Assembly (NCBI GenBank): GCA_942491145.1
Contig: CALOBC010000034.1
Span: 59,988-123,987, forward strand
DNA from: CAXQUZ01 sp942491145
GTDB lineage: Bacteria; Myxococcota_A; UBA796; UBA2385
Length of the DNA stretch: 64,000 nt
Direction: 5' to 3'
Below, in pieces: positions 41,965 to 50,365 of the stretch. Position 1 is the stretch's first letter, and the number at the start of each line of letters is the position of its first letter. The notes beneath the pieces were generated by a model. It was given only the letters and a program-made list of their open reading frames with translations, did no database searches and was not told the origin of the DNA. Both the position numbers and the translations under genes were made by a program.

Positions 41965-44100
41965 TCAGAAGTGCTCGGTCAGTGAGAAGTGCACGTTGAA
42001 GGGGGCCACCGGCAGGGCGAGGCCGGTGTACTTGTTCAGCCGGACCGCCACCGACGTGACCACCGTGCCGATGGGCGAGGGGATCTGAACCCCCGCCCCG
42101 GCGCTGGTCTGGAGGTCCTGCAGCGAGACGCCGGCGACCAGCAACTCACCGTCCGGTCCACGGCGCTCCTGGAGCTGCTCCCACACCCGCCCCGTGTCGA
42201 CGAAGCTGATGACGTGGAGCTGTGGCCAGATGCGAAAGCGGGCCTCCATTGTGGCCGTCAGCAGGACGTTCCCGCCGATTCTGACGTCGTTGATGGTGCC
42301 GTCCCAGCCCGGTGGATTGAGCATGCGGGTGGACCAGCCCCGCACCGTGCGACCGCCCCCGGCGAAGAAGCGGGTGGGCATCGCTTGGGCCGCGTCCGCC
42401 CCGTGCCACGCCATCCAGCCGGCGCTCATCCGGGGGGCGATGACCAGCCGCTTGGCGAGAGTGGGGATGAAGCCGTGCGCTTCGATGGATGCCCGGCTCC
42501 ACGGGTCACCGGACGCCATGCCCCAGGGGACCAAGGACCCGAGCACGACGGCGCCGGAGTGGGGGTCGCTGCGATCGTCGAGGTGCACGTAGCTGACGTC
42601 CAAGCGGGGGCTCACCGCGAGGGTCTGGCTGCGGAAGCGGGGGCGCTGCATGCCCGACATCTCGGGCAAGGTCTCGCTGTCTTCCACAAACCACTTGTCG
42701 TACAGCGTTTGCTGCGATGGTGTTGCAAATGACTGCCACCACGCGATCTCCGGCGACATGGACATTGTGAGGTGGCGGAGGGGGCGCCAGCGGAGGCCGG
42801 CCCGGGCGGCAAAGTTGGCCTCGTGGTAGCCCCGCCAGGTGTCGAGAGACGCATCGGTGGCGGCAAAGATGGACAGCCCGGCCAGGGGTCGGATGAAGAA
42901 CTCGCCCTCCACCCCGCCGTGGCCGATGGGCCCGTGGTTGCCGAAGAACCGCTCGGGTCCGAAGAAGACGGGCATCGCGCGGTAGCCGGCTTGGCCCCAG
43001 ACCGCTGCGCTGGCCAGTCCCCGGCCGATGTGGTTGCCGCGCCATCGGCCGCCCAGCTCGACCGAGAACAGCGATGCCTCGCTGGAGACCCCCACGACGG
43101 GCGCCCAGCCCCCCGCGTCCGCTTCGGAGACCTTCACCTGCACGGGCACATCGCCCGAGATCGTCGGCTGGCCGGGCTTCACGCGCACGGTGGCGAAGGC
43201 CGGCAGGCGGTCGAGCTGGTACGCCAGCGCCTCGACCTGTCGCACGTCCCATGGGTCCCCGGGGGCGAAGCGGGGGCGGATCGCCCGGTGCAAGCGGCCC
43301 CGGTCCAGGACCTCGAGCCCCTGGAACTCCAGTGGGCCGAAGGTGGCGGCGGTGCCGGCATCGACGTGAAACAGCAAGGTCGCCGTGCGGCGGTCCCGCG
43401 GACCGGTGGGGTCGTCGGGAATGAGCACACTTGTCACGTAGGGACGGGGATAGCCATGGCTGGCAAGGGTGTGCCACAGGCCATCTTCGGCGTCAGCTCG
43501 GTTGGACCCGGTGTAGTGTGGACGGGGTGTGGGCAGCTGGGCGTCGAGCTGTTGGCGCAGTGTGCTCGGCAGGGGCTCGGCACCCTGCATCGCCACCCGG
43601 GACACCGACCACCGCCGCCCGGGGACCACCACAAAGACGGCTCGCCATGCGCTGCCGGGTTGTTTGCGCTCGGCGTGCTCCCCCCACCACGTGGGGTCAG
43701 GTTCGATGGTCAGGGCCACCGCCGCCTCGATCCAGCCTTGCTCCACGAACCAGTCCCGGATGCGCAGTCGGTCCGCTTCCAAGACCTCCCGGTCCAGCGA
43801 CGGCAGCGGGTAGAACCGCCGGGCGAAGGGCGCTTGCTCCCACCACGCGGGGAAGCCGTGCTCCATCTCCAGCCGGGCGGCCCAGGACGTCTCCAGCGCT
43901 GCCGAGCGCCCCCGCTCTGCCGTTGTGGTGGGGGGCAGTCCCGTGTCCCGAGGGTACAGCCTTGCCCAGTCGGCCTGTTGTCCTTGGACGCGGGCGTCGG
44001 TCAACCACGGCGCAGACGGCGGCGCCTTCTTGCCTGCACACCCCGACCAGACAAGCATGAGAATGCCGGCCAGCAGGGTATTTGAGCGGAGTTGCCTCAC
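41965..44100 (-). CDS. Omp85-family outer-membrane protein, TamA/BamA-like
   Basis: GTG at 44100 overlaps the upstream TGA (GTGA). 711 residues: an N-terminal signal with a possible, atypical lipobox (VWSGC), then about 350 residues with POTRA-like modules (e.g. DRLRIRDWFVEQGWIEAAV, FGPLEFQGLEVLDRGRLHRA, DVRQVEALAYQLDRLPAFATV). A C-terminal beta-barrel follows with the Omp85 features RFFAGGGRTVRGW (the VRGF/Y-like loop 6 motif) and a final aromatic strand FNVHFSLTEHF. It likely inserts or exports proteins at the outer membrane, as TamA does. A 195-residue periplasmic protein encoded just upstream may be a partner. Confidence 0.88.
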   Translation of the reverse strand: MRQLRSNTLLAGILMLVWSGCAGKKAPPSAPWLTDARVQGQQADWARLYPRDTGLPPTTTAERGRSAALETSWAARLEMEHGFPAWWEQAPFARRFYPLPSLDREVLEADRLRIRDWFVEQGWIEAAVALTIEPDPTWWGEHAERKQPGSAWRAVFVVVPGRRWSVSRVAMQGAEPLPSTLRQQLDAQLPTPRPHYTGSNRADAEDGLWHTLASHGYPRPYVTSVLIPDDPTGPRDRRTATLLFHVDAGTAATFGPLEFQGLEVLDRGRLHRAIRPRFAPGDPWDVRQVEALAYQLDRLPAFATVRVKPGQPTISGDVPVQVKVSEADAGGWAPVVGVSSEASLFSVELGGRWRGNHIGRGLASAAVWGQAGYRAMPVFFGPERFFGNHGPIGHGGVEGEFFIRPLAGLSIFAATDASLDTWRGYHEANFAARAGLRWRPLRHLTMSMSPEIAWWQSFATPSQQTLYDKWFVEDSETLPEMSGMQRPRFRSQTLAVSPRLDVSYVHLDDRSDPHSGAVVLGSLVPWGMASGDPWSRASIEAHGFIPTLAKRLVIAPRMSAGWMAWHGADAAQAMPTRFFAGGGRTVRGWSTRMLNPPGWDGTINDVRIGGNVLLTATMEARFRIWPQLHVISFVDTGRVWEQLQERRGPDGELLVAGVSLQDLQTSAGAGVQIPSPIGTVVTSVAVRLNKYTGLALPVAPFNVHFSLTEHF

Positions 44101-44684
44101 CTCTGCCGGCGGTAGGTCAGCACCACCCGGGCCGCTGCGGTGAGCCCGGGCTCGGAGATGACCTCGACGAGCTGGAGGGTCTCACCGGTCGTCGACGGCC
44201 GCAACATCACCTTGTGGCGGCCACCATGTTCCTTGGACACCAGCCCGATGCCGTCCCCCCGGCGGGTGGCCTCGAGGTGGGCCGCCGCGGCCTCGCCATG
44301 GAACGGGGCGCTGTAGTGACGGGGGCCCTCGGGGCCGTCCAAGCGGATGGTCAAGACGTCGCCAGCGATGGACACCTCGGCGACTGGCGCGATGGCGGTG
44401 CGGTGGCTGAGGTCCTCCCTCAGTGGCGTCGCCGTCTTGGGTGGCAGCCCGGCCACGGCCTTGTCGAGGGACGCGTTTCGGGCGACCCGCTCGCTCTTCT
44501 CGGTCGACCAAGCCCAGCGCCCGGTCAAGGTCTCGCTCAGGTCGGCCAGGCTTGCGTGGCTGTCGTCCGCGGATGCCACGGGGTTGGCCAAGACCCGCAC
44601 GGGGAGGGCCATGGCGATGGCGAGCACCAGCATCGGAGCGGTGCGGCCTGGGATCAGCTGACCCAGGGTCTTGGCGCAGTCCAT
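44097..44684 (-). CDS. exported protein upstream of the Omp85 gene
   Basis: ATG at 44684 follows GGAGG. 195 residues with a signal peptide (hydrophobic APMLVLAIAMALPVRVLA, cleavage near LANPVASA). The mature protein is a small beta-rich domain: VAEVSIAGDVLTIRLDGPEG, HKVMLRPSTTGETLQLVEVI and RVVLTYRRQR at the end. The TGA overlaps the GTG of the Omp85 gene, so the products are made together. No family recognised; a periplasmic helper or substrate of the Omp85 protein is plausible. Confidence 0.72.
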   Translation of the reverse strand: MDCAKTLGQLIPGRTAPMLVLAIAMALPVRVLANPVASADDSHASLADLSETLTGRWAWSTEKSERVARNASLDKAVAGLPPKTATPLREDLSHRTAIAPVAEVSIAGDVLTIRLDGPEGPRHYSAPFHGEAAAAHLEATRRGDGIGLVSKEHGGRHKVMLRPSTTGETLQLVEVISEPGLTAAARVVLTYRRQR

Positions 44685-44911
44685 GGAACCTCCAGCGGGC
44701 GGGAATCTTGCACGGTTGGGGGCGCTTGTCACCGGCAGGGGTGGATCCGCGCGGTGGGGCGTGCGGACCACCGGGTTGCCGAACACCGGGGCCCCCGTCG
44801 CGAGGCCCGCGGCGCAAGGCCCAGGGCGCAAGGATACAGCCGGCGAATGTCGGGCTCCCTTCCCACCACTGATGTGTGCGCGCCGGACGGCCGGTGTGGA
44901 TGGGCGACGCC

Positions 44912-45616
44912 ATGAAGCGACTGCCCATCGTGGATGTGCTCCGCGGACTGGCCGTCGTGGCGATGGTGGTCTACCACTTCGCATGGTTTGCCAACGAGGG
45001 GGGACTGGTCGACCTTCCCGTGCGCCGCAGCATCGGTTGGCACGTCTTTCAGCGCAGCATCGCGTCGACCTTCTTTGTGTTGGTCGGCGTGAGCCTCCAC
45101 CTGTCGTGTGGCCGAGGCGTGCGCTGGCGTCCCTTCGCGCGCCGGCTGGCCCGGGTGCTGGGGGGGGCTGCGGTGGTGACCGGGGTCAGCCTGATGTTGG
45201 ATCCCCGCCGGGCGGTGGTCTTTGGCATCCTGCACTCCATAGCGGCGTGCTCAGTGCTGGTGCTGCCCGTGCTCGGCTTGCCCTCCGTCGCCGTGGTCGG
45301 GCTCGGGTTGGCGTGGGTTGCCCTTGCCCAGGTGGGTGGGCTGGCCACCTTTGACACCCCGTGGCTCCACTGGACGGGACTGTCGCCTCAGGTGCCGCCC
45401 ACCTTCGATCTGCAGCCCCTCTTCCCCTGGATGGGTGTGGTGATGCTGGGGGTGGTGGTGGCGCGTTGGCTGGAGACCCAAGCGTGGGCTGCCGCGCCCG
45501 TCACGGCGCCAGTGCCCCGTGTGTTGGCGATGGTGGGGCGCCACAGCCTGTTGTTCTACATGGGCCATGTGCCCGTGTTGGTGGGGATTGTGGCGTTGCT
45601 CCTGACCCTGCGATGA
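44912..45616 (+). CDS. heparan-alpha-glucosaminide N-acetyltransferase-like membrane protein (DUF1624)
   Basis: ATG at 44912 gives 234 residues; ATG 44900 or GTG 44876 would extend it slightly. The N-terminus RLPIVDVLRGLAVVAMVVYH is the hallmark of the HGSNAT catalytic domain/DUF1624 family. FVLVGVSLHL, FGILHSIAA and PLFPWMGVVMLGVVV match later family blocks. About seven membrane segments. Family members move acetyl groups across the membrane to sugars, but bacterial substrates are mostly unknown. The TGA overlaps the ATG of the ThiE-like gene (ATGA). Confidence 0.82.
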   Translation: MKRLPIVDVLRGLAVVAMVVYHFAWFANEGGLVDLPVRRSIGWHVFQRSIASTFFVLVGVSLHLSCGRGVRWRPFARRLARVLGGAAVVTGVSLMLDPRRAVVFGILHSIAACSVLVLPVLGLPSVAVVGLGLAWVALAQVGGLATFDTPWLHWTGLSPQVPPTFDLQPLFPWMGVVMLGVVVARWLETQAWAAAPVTAPVPRVLAMVGRHSLLFYMGHVPVLVGIVALLLTLR

Positions 45617-46209
45617 GGGTGCCCCGCACGCTCGCCATCACGCCCCCCCGGCCGGGGCCTTGGATCGCCGAGCTGGAGATCCTGGCCAAAGCCGGCGTCG
45701 ATGGCGTGCTGGTGAGGATTCTGGAGGATCGGCACCGCCTCCAAGATGTCATCGCAGCCACCGTGGGCTTTCCGGTGCGGATGCTGCGCTGGGTGGACGA
45801 CGGCGATGGGCAGCGGGCGGCAGACCATGGTCTCGGGCTGCACCTCCCCGACCGCGACTGGCCACCGCTCGACCGTGCTTCGGGTGGTCTGCGCTCGGCC
45901 AGCTGCCACGACCGCCAGCGGGTGCAGGATGCTGCGGCGGCCGGCTTCGACTTTGTGACGCTGGCCCCCATCTTTGCGCCGGGATCCAAGCCAGGGGACC
46001 GGCGGCCGACCTTGGGTCTGGCGGGCCTGAGTGCGGCGGTCGGGCCCTTGCCGGTGGTGGCCCTCGGGGGGCTGAGTGTGCAGGCGGCGTCGGGCATGCG
46101 GGATGCTGGTGCCGCCGGGGTGGCGAGCATCACAGCGTTCTTTGGGCCAGACGGGGTGCGGGCCCACAACGCTGCGGCCATCGTCGCCGTGATGCAGGGA
46201 GGGCGCTGA
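45613..46209 (+). CDS. thiamine-phosphate synthase ThiE/TenI-family protein
   Basis: 198 residues, start coupled to the membrane protein gene (ATGA). The TIM-barrel family pattern is present: SASCHDRQRVQDAAAAGFDF near 97-116 (the S-x-H phosphate/pyrophosphate-site region), LAPIFAPGSKPGDRR near 120, and VALGGLSVQAASGMRDAGA near 152 with the glycine-rich phosphate loop. ThiE joins the thiazole and pyrimidine halves of thiamine; TenI is a thiazole tautomerase. The sequence is short, and no other thiamine gene is adjacent, so a TenI-like or unrelated role remains possible. Confidence 0.78.
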   Translation: MRVPRTLAITPPRPGPWIAELEILAKAGVDGVLVRILEDRHRLQDVIAATVGFPVRMLRWVDDGDGQRAADHGLGLHLPDRDWPPLDRASGGLRSASCHDRQRVQDAAAAGFDFVTLAPIFAPGSKPGDRRPTLGLAGLSAAVGPLPVVALGGLSVQAASGMRDAGAAGVASITAFFGPDGVRAHNAAAIVAVMQGGR

Positions 46210-46211
46210 GC

Positions 46212-46706
46212 TCAGGGCTCAGGGCTGCCGCAGACATCGTCCTCGTCGACGCGCCCATCGCAGTTGTCGTCCACGCCATTGCAGCGCTCCGGCTCGTCGG
46301 GCCCCCGCCGTGCACTCAGGTCATCACAGTCCCCGCCGAGTCCCACATGCCGAGGGGGCGCCTCACATGCCCAGACGGTGGCCTGGGGGGTGCCAAAGCC
46401 GTCGGCGTCCGTGTCGGCATACCAGAGGGTCGCGTCCTCGGCGTCTTCGTCGATGAGTCCGTCGCAGTCCTCGTCCTCGCCGTTGCACAGCTCGGGCGCA
46501 CCCGGGTAGACGGACGGGTTCTGGTCGTCGCAGTCGACATACACCGGGTAGCCGTCCAGATCCGCATCCACGTCGGCGAGGGCGCCGGTGTCCTGCTCGG
46601 TGGTGTGCTCGGGCAGCCTGCAGCTGGCGAAGGCCACAATGCTGATGAGCGCGATCTTCCATCGAAGTACGCGCAGGCTGGGGGACCGGGCGGGGGGGCT
46701 GGGCAT
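46212..46706 (-). CDS. small MopE-type metal-binding lipoprotein
   Basis: ATG at 46706 gives 164 residues with a lipobox-like FASC after a hydrophobic stretch (IALISIVAFASC). The mature part has two copies of the MopE repeat: VDCDDQNPSVYPGAPELCNG...DEDCDGLIDED and GDCDDLSARRGPDEPERCNG...DDNCDGRVDED, with an Asp-rich TDADGFGTPQ loop between. It is a short relative of the arrays at 25935-30362 and 50366-51517. Probably binds divalent metal at the cell surface. Confidence 0.82.
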   Translation of the reverse strand: MPSPPARSPSLRVLRWKIALISIVAFASCRLPEHTTEQDTGALADVDADLDGYPVYVDCDDQNPSVYPGAPELCNGEDEDCDGLIDEDAEDATLWYADTDADGFGTPQATVWACEAPPRHVGLGGDCDDLSARRGPDEPERCNGVDDNCDGRVDEDDVCGSPEP

Positions 46707-46879
46707 TGGGGTGTGGTTCCGGGGCGAGTACCATCCATCGGCTGCGGATCCCGAACGTGGAGGGCAACCCGTGCGAAGTGGCCGCCGGGTGCACGGGCGG
46801 CGTGGCCCACAGCGATGGCGAAAAGAACCTGAACGAGCACCTGGAGGGTGCCATGTGCAGCATTGTCCCGGTGCAATAG
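46706..46879 (+). CDS. candidate 57-residue Cys-containing protein
   Basis: A TTG at 46706 opens a frame to TAG at 46877-46879 with strong third-position GC (roughly 85%) and natural composition: RLRIPNVEGNPCEVAAGCTG then SDGEKNLNEHLEGAMCSIV. Four Cys (residues 3, 23, 29, 51). The start shares its first base with the start codon of the minus-strand MopE lipoprotein gene, so one of the two starts may lie elsewhere. No ATG is available. No family recognised. Confidence 0.35.
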   Translation: MGCGSGASTIHRLRIPNVEGNPCEVAAGCTGGVAHSDGEKNLNEHLEGAMCSIVPVQ

Positions 46880-46936
46880 GAATGTCGTGTGCCTCTGCGG
46901 GGGCGTGGGCGCGGTCGGCCGATGCGGGCGTCGGAG

Positions 46937-46967
46937 TTGACGTGTTTGCGCATGTGTACAGTATTCT
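46937..46967 (+). promoter_or_regulatory. possible promoter of the AlkA-like gene
   Basis: TTGACG at 46937-46942 and TATTCT at 46962-46967, separated by 19 bases, lie 26 bases upstream of the ATG at 46994. The overlapping GTGTACAG could be an operator half-site. The spacing is longer than ideal, so this is tentative. Confidence 0.3.
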
Positions 46968-46993
46968 CAAGGTCTCTGGCCGGGGAGCCTGCA

Positions 46994-47923
46994 ATGACCG
47001 AGACCTGTGATGCCCGCTTGCAGCTCCCTGTGCCGTCCACGATCAACCTGGTCGCCACCTTGGGCGCCTTGCGCAAGGCAGGACGAGACCCGAGCACCGC
47101 ACTCCGGCCCGATGGGTTCTGGTTGGCGGCGCGCCTTCCCCCCGGGCCAGCCACGTTGCGCCTGTTTCGCAGCGACCCCGACACGGTCCAGGCCGAAGCG
47201 TGGGGGCCTGGGGCGGCGGAGCTGCTGCTGCGGGTGCCGGGGCTGGTGGGCCTGCTCGACGATGTGCGGGACTTCCAGCCCACGCTGCCGCTGTTGCGCC
47301 GGTTGCATGCCCAGGCCGCTGGTTTTCGGTTCGCCCGCACGGGGCTCATGCTGCGGGCGGCGGTGGCGACCATCCTCGGCCAGAAGGTCACGACGGTCGA
47401 GGCGAGCCGGGCTTGGGGCCTCCTGCTGACCCAAGTGGGCGAGGCGGCGCCCGGTCCCCTGCCGCTGCGCTTGATGCCGGAGCGACGGTTGCTGGTGCGG
47501 CTTCCCGGCCATGTGTGGACGCGCTTTGGTGTGCACCGCGCCCAGGCCGCGACCATCTCTCGTGTGGCGGCTTTGGGTCCGACCCTCGATGCGATGCTGG
47601 ATCTGACCCCGGCGGGCATGGTGGAGCGGCTGCAGACGGTGCGGGGCATCGGCCCGTGGACCGCCAATGCCGTCGCTCGGGACGCGGCGGGCTGGGCGGA
47701 TGCGGTGCCCGAGGGCGACTACCATGTCAAGAACACCATCGCGTGGGCTCTTGCGGGCAAGGCCCGGGGCAGCGATGTGGACATGTTGGCGTTGCTTGAG
47801 CCCCACCGTCCCCATCGTGGTCGGGTGGTTCGGCTGATCGAGTCGGCCGGCATTCATGCGCCTCGGTTCGGCCCCAAGTCCGATGTGCGTCCGCTGCCCG
47901 GAAGCGACTGGACGACACGGTGA
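46994..47923 (+). CDS. AlkA-like HhH-GPD DNA glycosylase
   Basis: 309 residues from ATG at 46994. The helix-hairpin-helix is LQTVRGIGPWTANAVARDA near 218-236, followed by the catalytic Asp region AVPEGDYHVKN. GLMLRAAVATILGQKVTTVEA near 118 is the first GPD helix typical of 3-methyladenine DNA glycosylase II. The N-terminal ~110 residues form the beta-domain of AlkA-type enzymes. It would excise alkylated bases in base-excision repair. No FeS-cluster Cys set, which separates it from Nth/MutY. Its TGA overlaps the GTG of the UbiA gene. Confidence 0.85.
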   Translation: MTETCDARLQLPVPSTINLVATLGALRKAGRDPSTALRPDGFWLAARLPPGPATLRLFRSDPDTVQAEAWGPGAAELLLRVPGLVGLLDDVRDFQPTLPLLRRLHAQAAGFRFARTGLMLRAAVATILGQKVTTVEASRAWGLLLTQVGEAAPGPLPLRLMPERRLLVRLPGHVWTRFGVHRAQAATISRVAALGPTLDAMLDLTPAGMVERLQTVRGIGPWTANAVARDAAGWADAVPEGDYHVKNTIAWALAGKARGSDVDMLALLEPHRPHRGRVVRLIESAGIHAPRFGPKSDVRPLPGSDWTTR

Positions 47924-48885
47924 GGGTGGGGACGCGGTGGTGGGCGCTGGCGCGGCCGCGGATGTTGCCGCTGCTGTGGGTGACCTTGGGCGTGGGCTTC
48001 ATGCTGGGCCACTGGGAGGCCGGGATCGACTTGCGGGGGCTGCGCGCGCTGGGGTGGGCGCTCCTGGCGTGGACGGCCCTGCACTTCGGCACGATGTGGC
48101 TGAACGCAGCACGGGACCAGGACGAAGGACCGGTGGCCTTTGGACAGGCTGTTCCAGTGCCGGACAATGCTGCATTGGTCGGCATTCTGGCCCTTGTGTT
48201 GTGTGGGATGCTGGCCCTTCCCGGGGGGCCCGTCTTGGCGGGCTGTGCAGCGGCCGCGGCCCTGCTCAGCCTCGCGTATAGCCATCCCAAGATTGCCCTG
48301 AAGGCCCACCCAGTGGGTGGACCGGTGATCAACATGCTCGGCTATGGGTTGCTGACCCCGCTGGCGGGCATGGCGGCCGGTGGTGCGGGTGTGTCGCCCC
48401 GCACGGTGCTGGTGCTGATGGTGATGGCGCTGGGCATGGGCGGCTTGAGCTTCGCTGCCCAAGCGTTCCAAGCGGACGAAGACCGGGGCCGGGGGGACCG
48501 CACGCTGGTGGCCACCCACGGTCCTGCCGCGACACTGTCGGCCGCGCGGTGGCTGCTCAACGGAGCGGCAGTCCTGGCCTTGGCGGGCGCACTGGCCGGC
48601 TGGTTTCCGCTCGCTTGCCTCGTGGGTGTGCCCCTGTTCATCGGCATTGACCGCTACATGCGGCAGTGGGCGGCGGCGGCGGGCGGGGGCACGCCTGCCC
48701 ATGCCCGGCGGCTCGTGCGGCGCTTGCTGGTGTTGATCGGCGTGTTGGTGGTGGCGGCAGTGGTCGAGCATGGATGGGGGCTGTTCCACGATCAGCCGCC
48801 CGCGGGCCAGAACACCCGTGTGGTGCCAGAGCCATGGTTTGTGTTGCCGACCAAGCTGGGCGCTTGGGCTGGGGATCCAACCTAA
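47920..48885 (+). CDS. UbiA-family prenyltransferase-like membrane protein
   Basis: GTG at 47920 overlaps the glycosylase stop (GTGA). 321 residues, eight to nine membrane helices. The first Asp-rich motif is NAARDQDEG (N-x-x-x-D-x-D-E) near 63, and the second region is FQADEDRGRGDRTL near 184, both used by UbiA enzymes to bind Mg-diphosphate. AYSHPKIALKAHPVGG matches the conserved Y-S-x-P-x-x-x-K loop. Substrate (quinone ring, heme, chlorin or lipid) is not evident; the neighbouring DNA repair gene gives no hint. Confidence 0.82.
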   Translation: MRVGTRWWALARPRMLPLLWVTLGVGFMLGHWEAGIDLRGLRALGWALLAWTALHFGTMWLNAARDQDEGPVAFGQAVPVPDNAALVGILALVLCGMLALPGGPVLAGCAAAAALLSLAYSHPKIALKAHPVGGPVINMLGYGLLTPLAGMAAGGAGVSPRTVLVLMVMALGMGGLSFAAQAFQADEDRGRGDRTLVATHGPAATLSAARWLLNGAAVLALAGALAGWFPLACLVGVPLFIGIDRYMRQWAAAAGGGTPAHARRLVRRLLVLIGVLVVAAVVEHGWGLFHDQPPAGQNTRVVPEPWFVLPTKLGAWAGDPT

Positions 48886-49013
48886 CGGGCGTAGGCTTCG
48901 TCGTACTTCCCGCGGGATGTGGCGCCGCACCGGGGGCAGCTGCTCCCTCCGCATGAGTTGTTGTACTTGGACTTGCACTTGTTGTAGGTATGGACCGGGA
49001 AGTATGCAGCCAC
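48882..49013 (-). CDS. 43-residue Cys4 protein, zinc-ribbon-like
   Basis: A GTG at 49013, just after an in-frame TAG, opens a 43-codon frame ending in TAG that overlaps the UbiA stop codon. The protein has four Cys in the spacing C-x7-C-x4-C-x2-C (residues 13, 21, 26, 29), with NKCKSKYNNSCGGSSCPRCG as the core, and ends KYDEAYAR. The CPRCG knuckle and basic/aromatic surroundings suggest a mini zinc ribbon or nucleic-acid/protein-binding peptide. GC at third positions is about 83%. No clear Shine-Dalgarno site is seen. Confidence 0.62.
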   Translation of the reverse strand: MAAYFPVHTYNKCKSKYNNSCGGSSCPRCGATSRGKYDEAYAR

Positions 49014-49123
49014 TGGCTAGCGTCTTTTTCAACGTGCGTGCGCAGCCGATGCAATCAGGGAGCGAAGCCTTGGGTTCTCCAGCCCGTGGGTCACCTTATC
49101 CATACACGCGTGCGCGAGTCGCT

Positions 49124-50254
49124 TCAAGGGACCCTGGGCGCGGAGAGCCGCTCGACCACGGCACAGACGTCGGTGGGACGCGCAATGTCGCCGTCCCGCT
49201 TGGCGGCCCTTGCGTTGAGGTCCTTGGCCCAGGCCGCGGGGTCCGTTCCCAAGCTGGGGCGGCCCATGAGTGTGGTCTGGAGCCGGTCCCAAGCCGCAAA
49301 GCGGGCGGTGGGCACGTGGGTCCAGGTGGCGTCGGGCAGCAGCGGTCCCATGCGGGGGCCGGTCGTCGGCGCCGGCGCCACGATGGCGTCAAAGAGGTCC
49401 GACAGCCGCGGCGACAGCCCGTGTCCGTCGGCGACACACGAGCCCGGCAGTGAGGACCAGGGCGGGGTGTTCAACATCGCGAAGATGTCGTGCTCTGCGT
49501 CACTCTGGAGCCAAGCGGGCAGGCCGAGGCACGTGCCCGGGGCACCGGCGGGACCGGCGGGATCGGGGCCTTCCGCGCCGCTGATCAAGACCTGGAGCAC
49601 GTCGTCTTTGAGGGCAGCCTCGAGCAGTGCGGCGAGGCTGGGATCAGCGTGGGGCCGGCGCTGGGCTCCGTGCCACAGCCCGGCGCTGATGAGCATTCCG
49701 CGACCCGGCGTGCGTCGGTCGACCAGTGCTGCGGCCATGTGGGCATCGCGGGTGGAGAAGCACTCGATAGCGAGGTCGAGCTGGGCGTCCGTGGGGTCGG
49801 CGGGGATGCCGCAGTCTGGTGCCAAGCCGATGACGGGCACCCCAGCGCCCAAGGCCGTGCGGACCGGACCGGCGAGTGCCCCGTGCTGGAAGGGCTCGGG
49901 GAAGGTGCGGCGGGCGATCAACCGGGCCCAGCCGGCCTCGGTCCACGAGGTCTGCAGTGCGCCCAGCTCGGCGTCGGCATGCTCCGGCACCAGCTCCATC
50001 GCGAGATCGAAGGGCACACCAGCGCTGGCGGCGTGGGCAATGAGCCGCGTGAGCACCCCCAGCTCGTGGGCATCCCCGTGGTGCTCCCCCAAGATCACCA
50101 CGCGGCCTTGGCGCAGGTGCTCCGTGAGTGCAGGGATGGCCGGTTGGCTCGACTGGCGCCAGGCCGCGACACAGTCCACCGCTGGCGGGGGCGGCGCGGG
50201 GGTACAGCTCGTCGAGAATGCCCCGATGATGGCGATCGAGAGGAACTGGCGCAA
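49124..50254 (-). CDS. ChaN-like lipoprotein
   Basis: TTG at 50254 gives 376 residues starting with a signal and lipobox-like AFSTSC (Cys17). The ChaN/haem-binding-uptake family motif GRVVILGEHHGDAHELGVL (residues ~50-68), with G-E-x-H and a downstream FDLAMELVPEHAD, is clear. CGIPADPTDAQLDLA and SAGLWHGAQRR fit later blocks. ChaN proteins are iron-regulated lipoproteins that bind heme; no heme transport genes are adjacent. It belongs to the same superfamily as the TraB/GumN protein at 34059-35315. The extended C-terminus (~120 residues) is of unknown role. Confidence 0.78.
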   Translation of the reverse strand: MRQFLSIAIIGAFSTSCTPAPPPPAVDCVAAWRQSSQPAIPALTEHLRQGRVVILGEHHGDAHELGVLTRLIAHAASAGVPFDLAMELVPEHADAELGALQTSWTEAGWARLIARRTFPEPFQHGALAGPVRTALGAGVPVIGLAPDCGIPADPTDAQLDLAIECFSTRDAHMAAALVDRRTPGRGMLISAGLWHGAQRRPHADPSLAALLEAALKDDVLQVLISGAEGPDPAGPAGAPGTCLGLPAWLQSDAEHDIFAMLNTPPWSSLPGSCVADGHGLSPRLSDLFDAIVAPAPTTGPRMGPLLPDATWTHVPTARFAAWDRLQTTLMGRPSLGTDPAAWAKDLNARAAKRDGDIARPTDVCAVVERLSAPRVP

Positions 50255-50365
50255 AGGACTCGGGGGGGCGGCGGCGGCGGAGGGGCGGTGTTGACATCAC
50301 TGCGCTGTCTCCACCTCGGTGGGATCGACTATCGTGTCCGGGACGAAACTCATGCTGGAGGGCCC

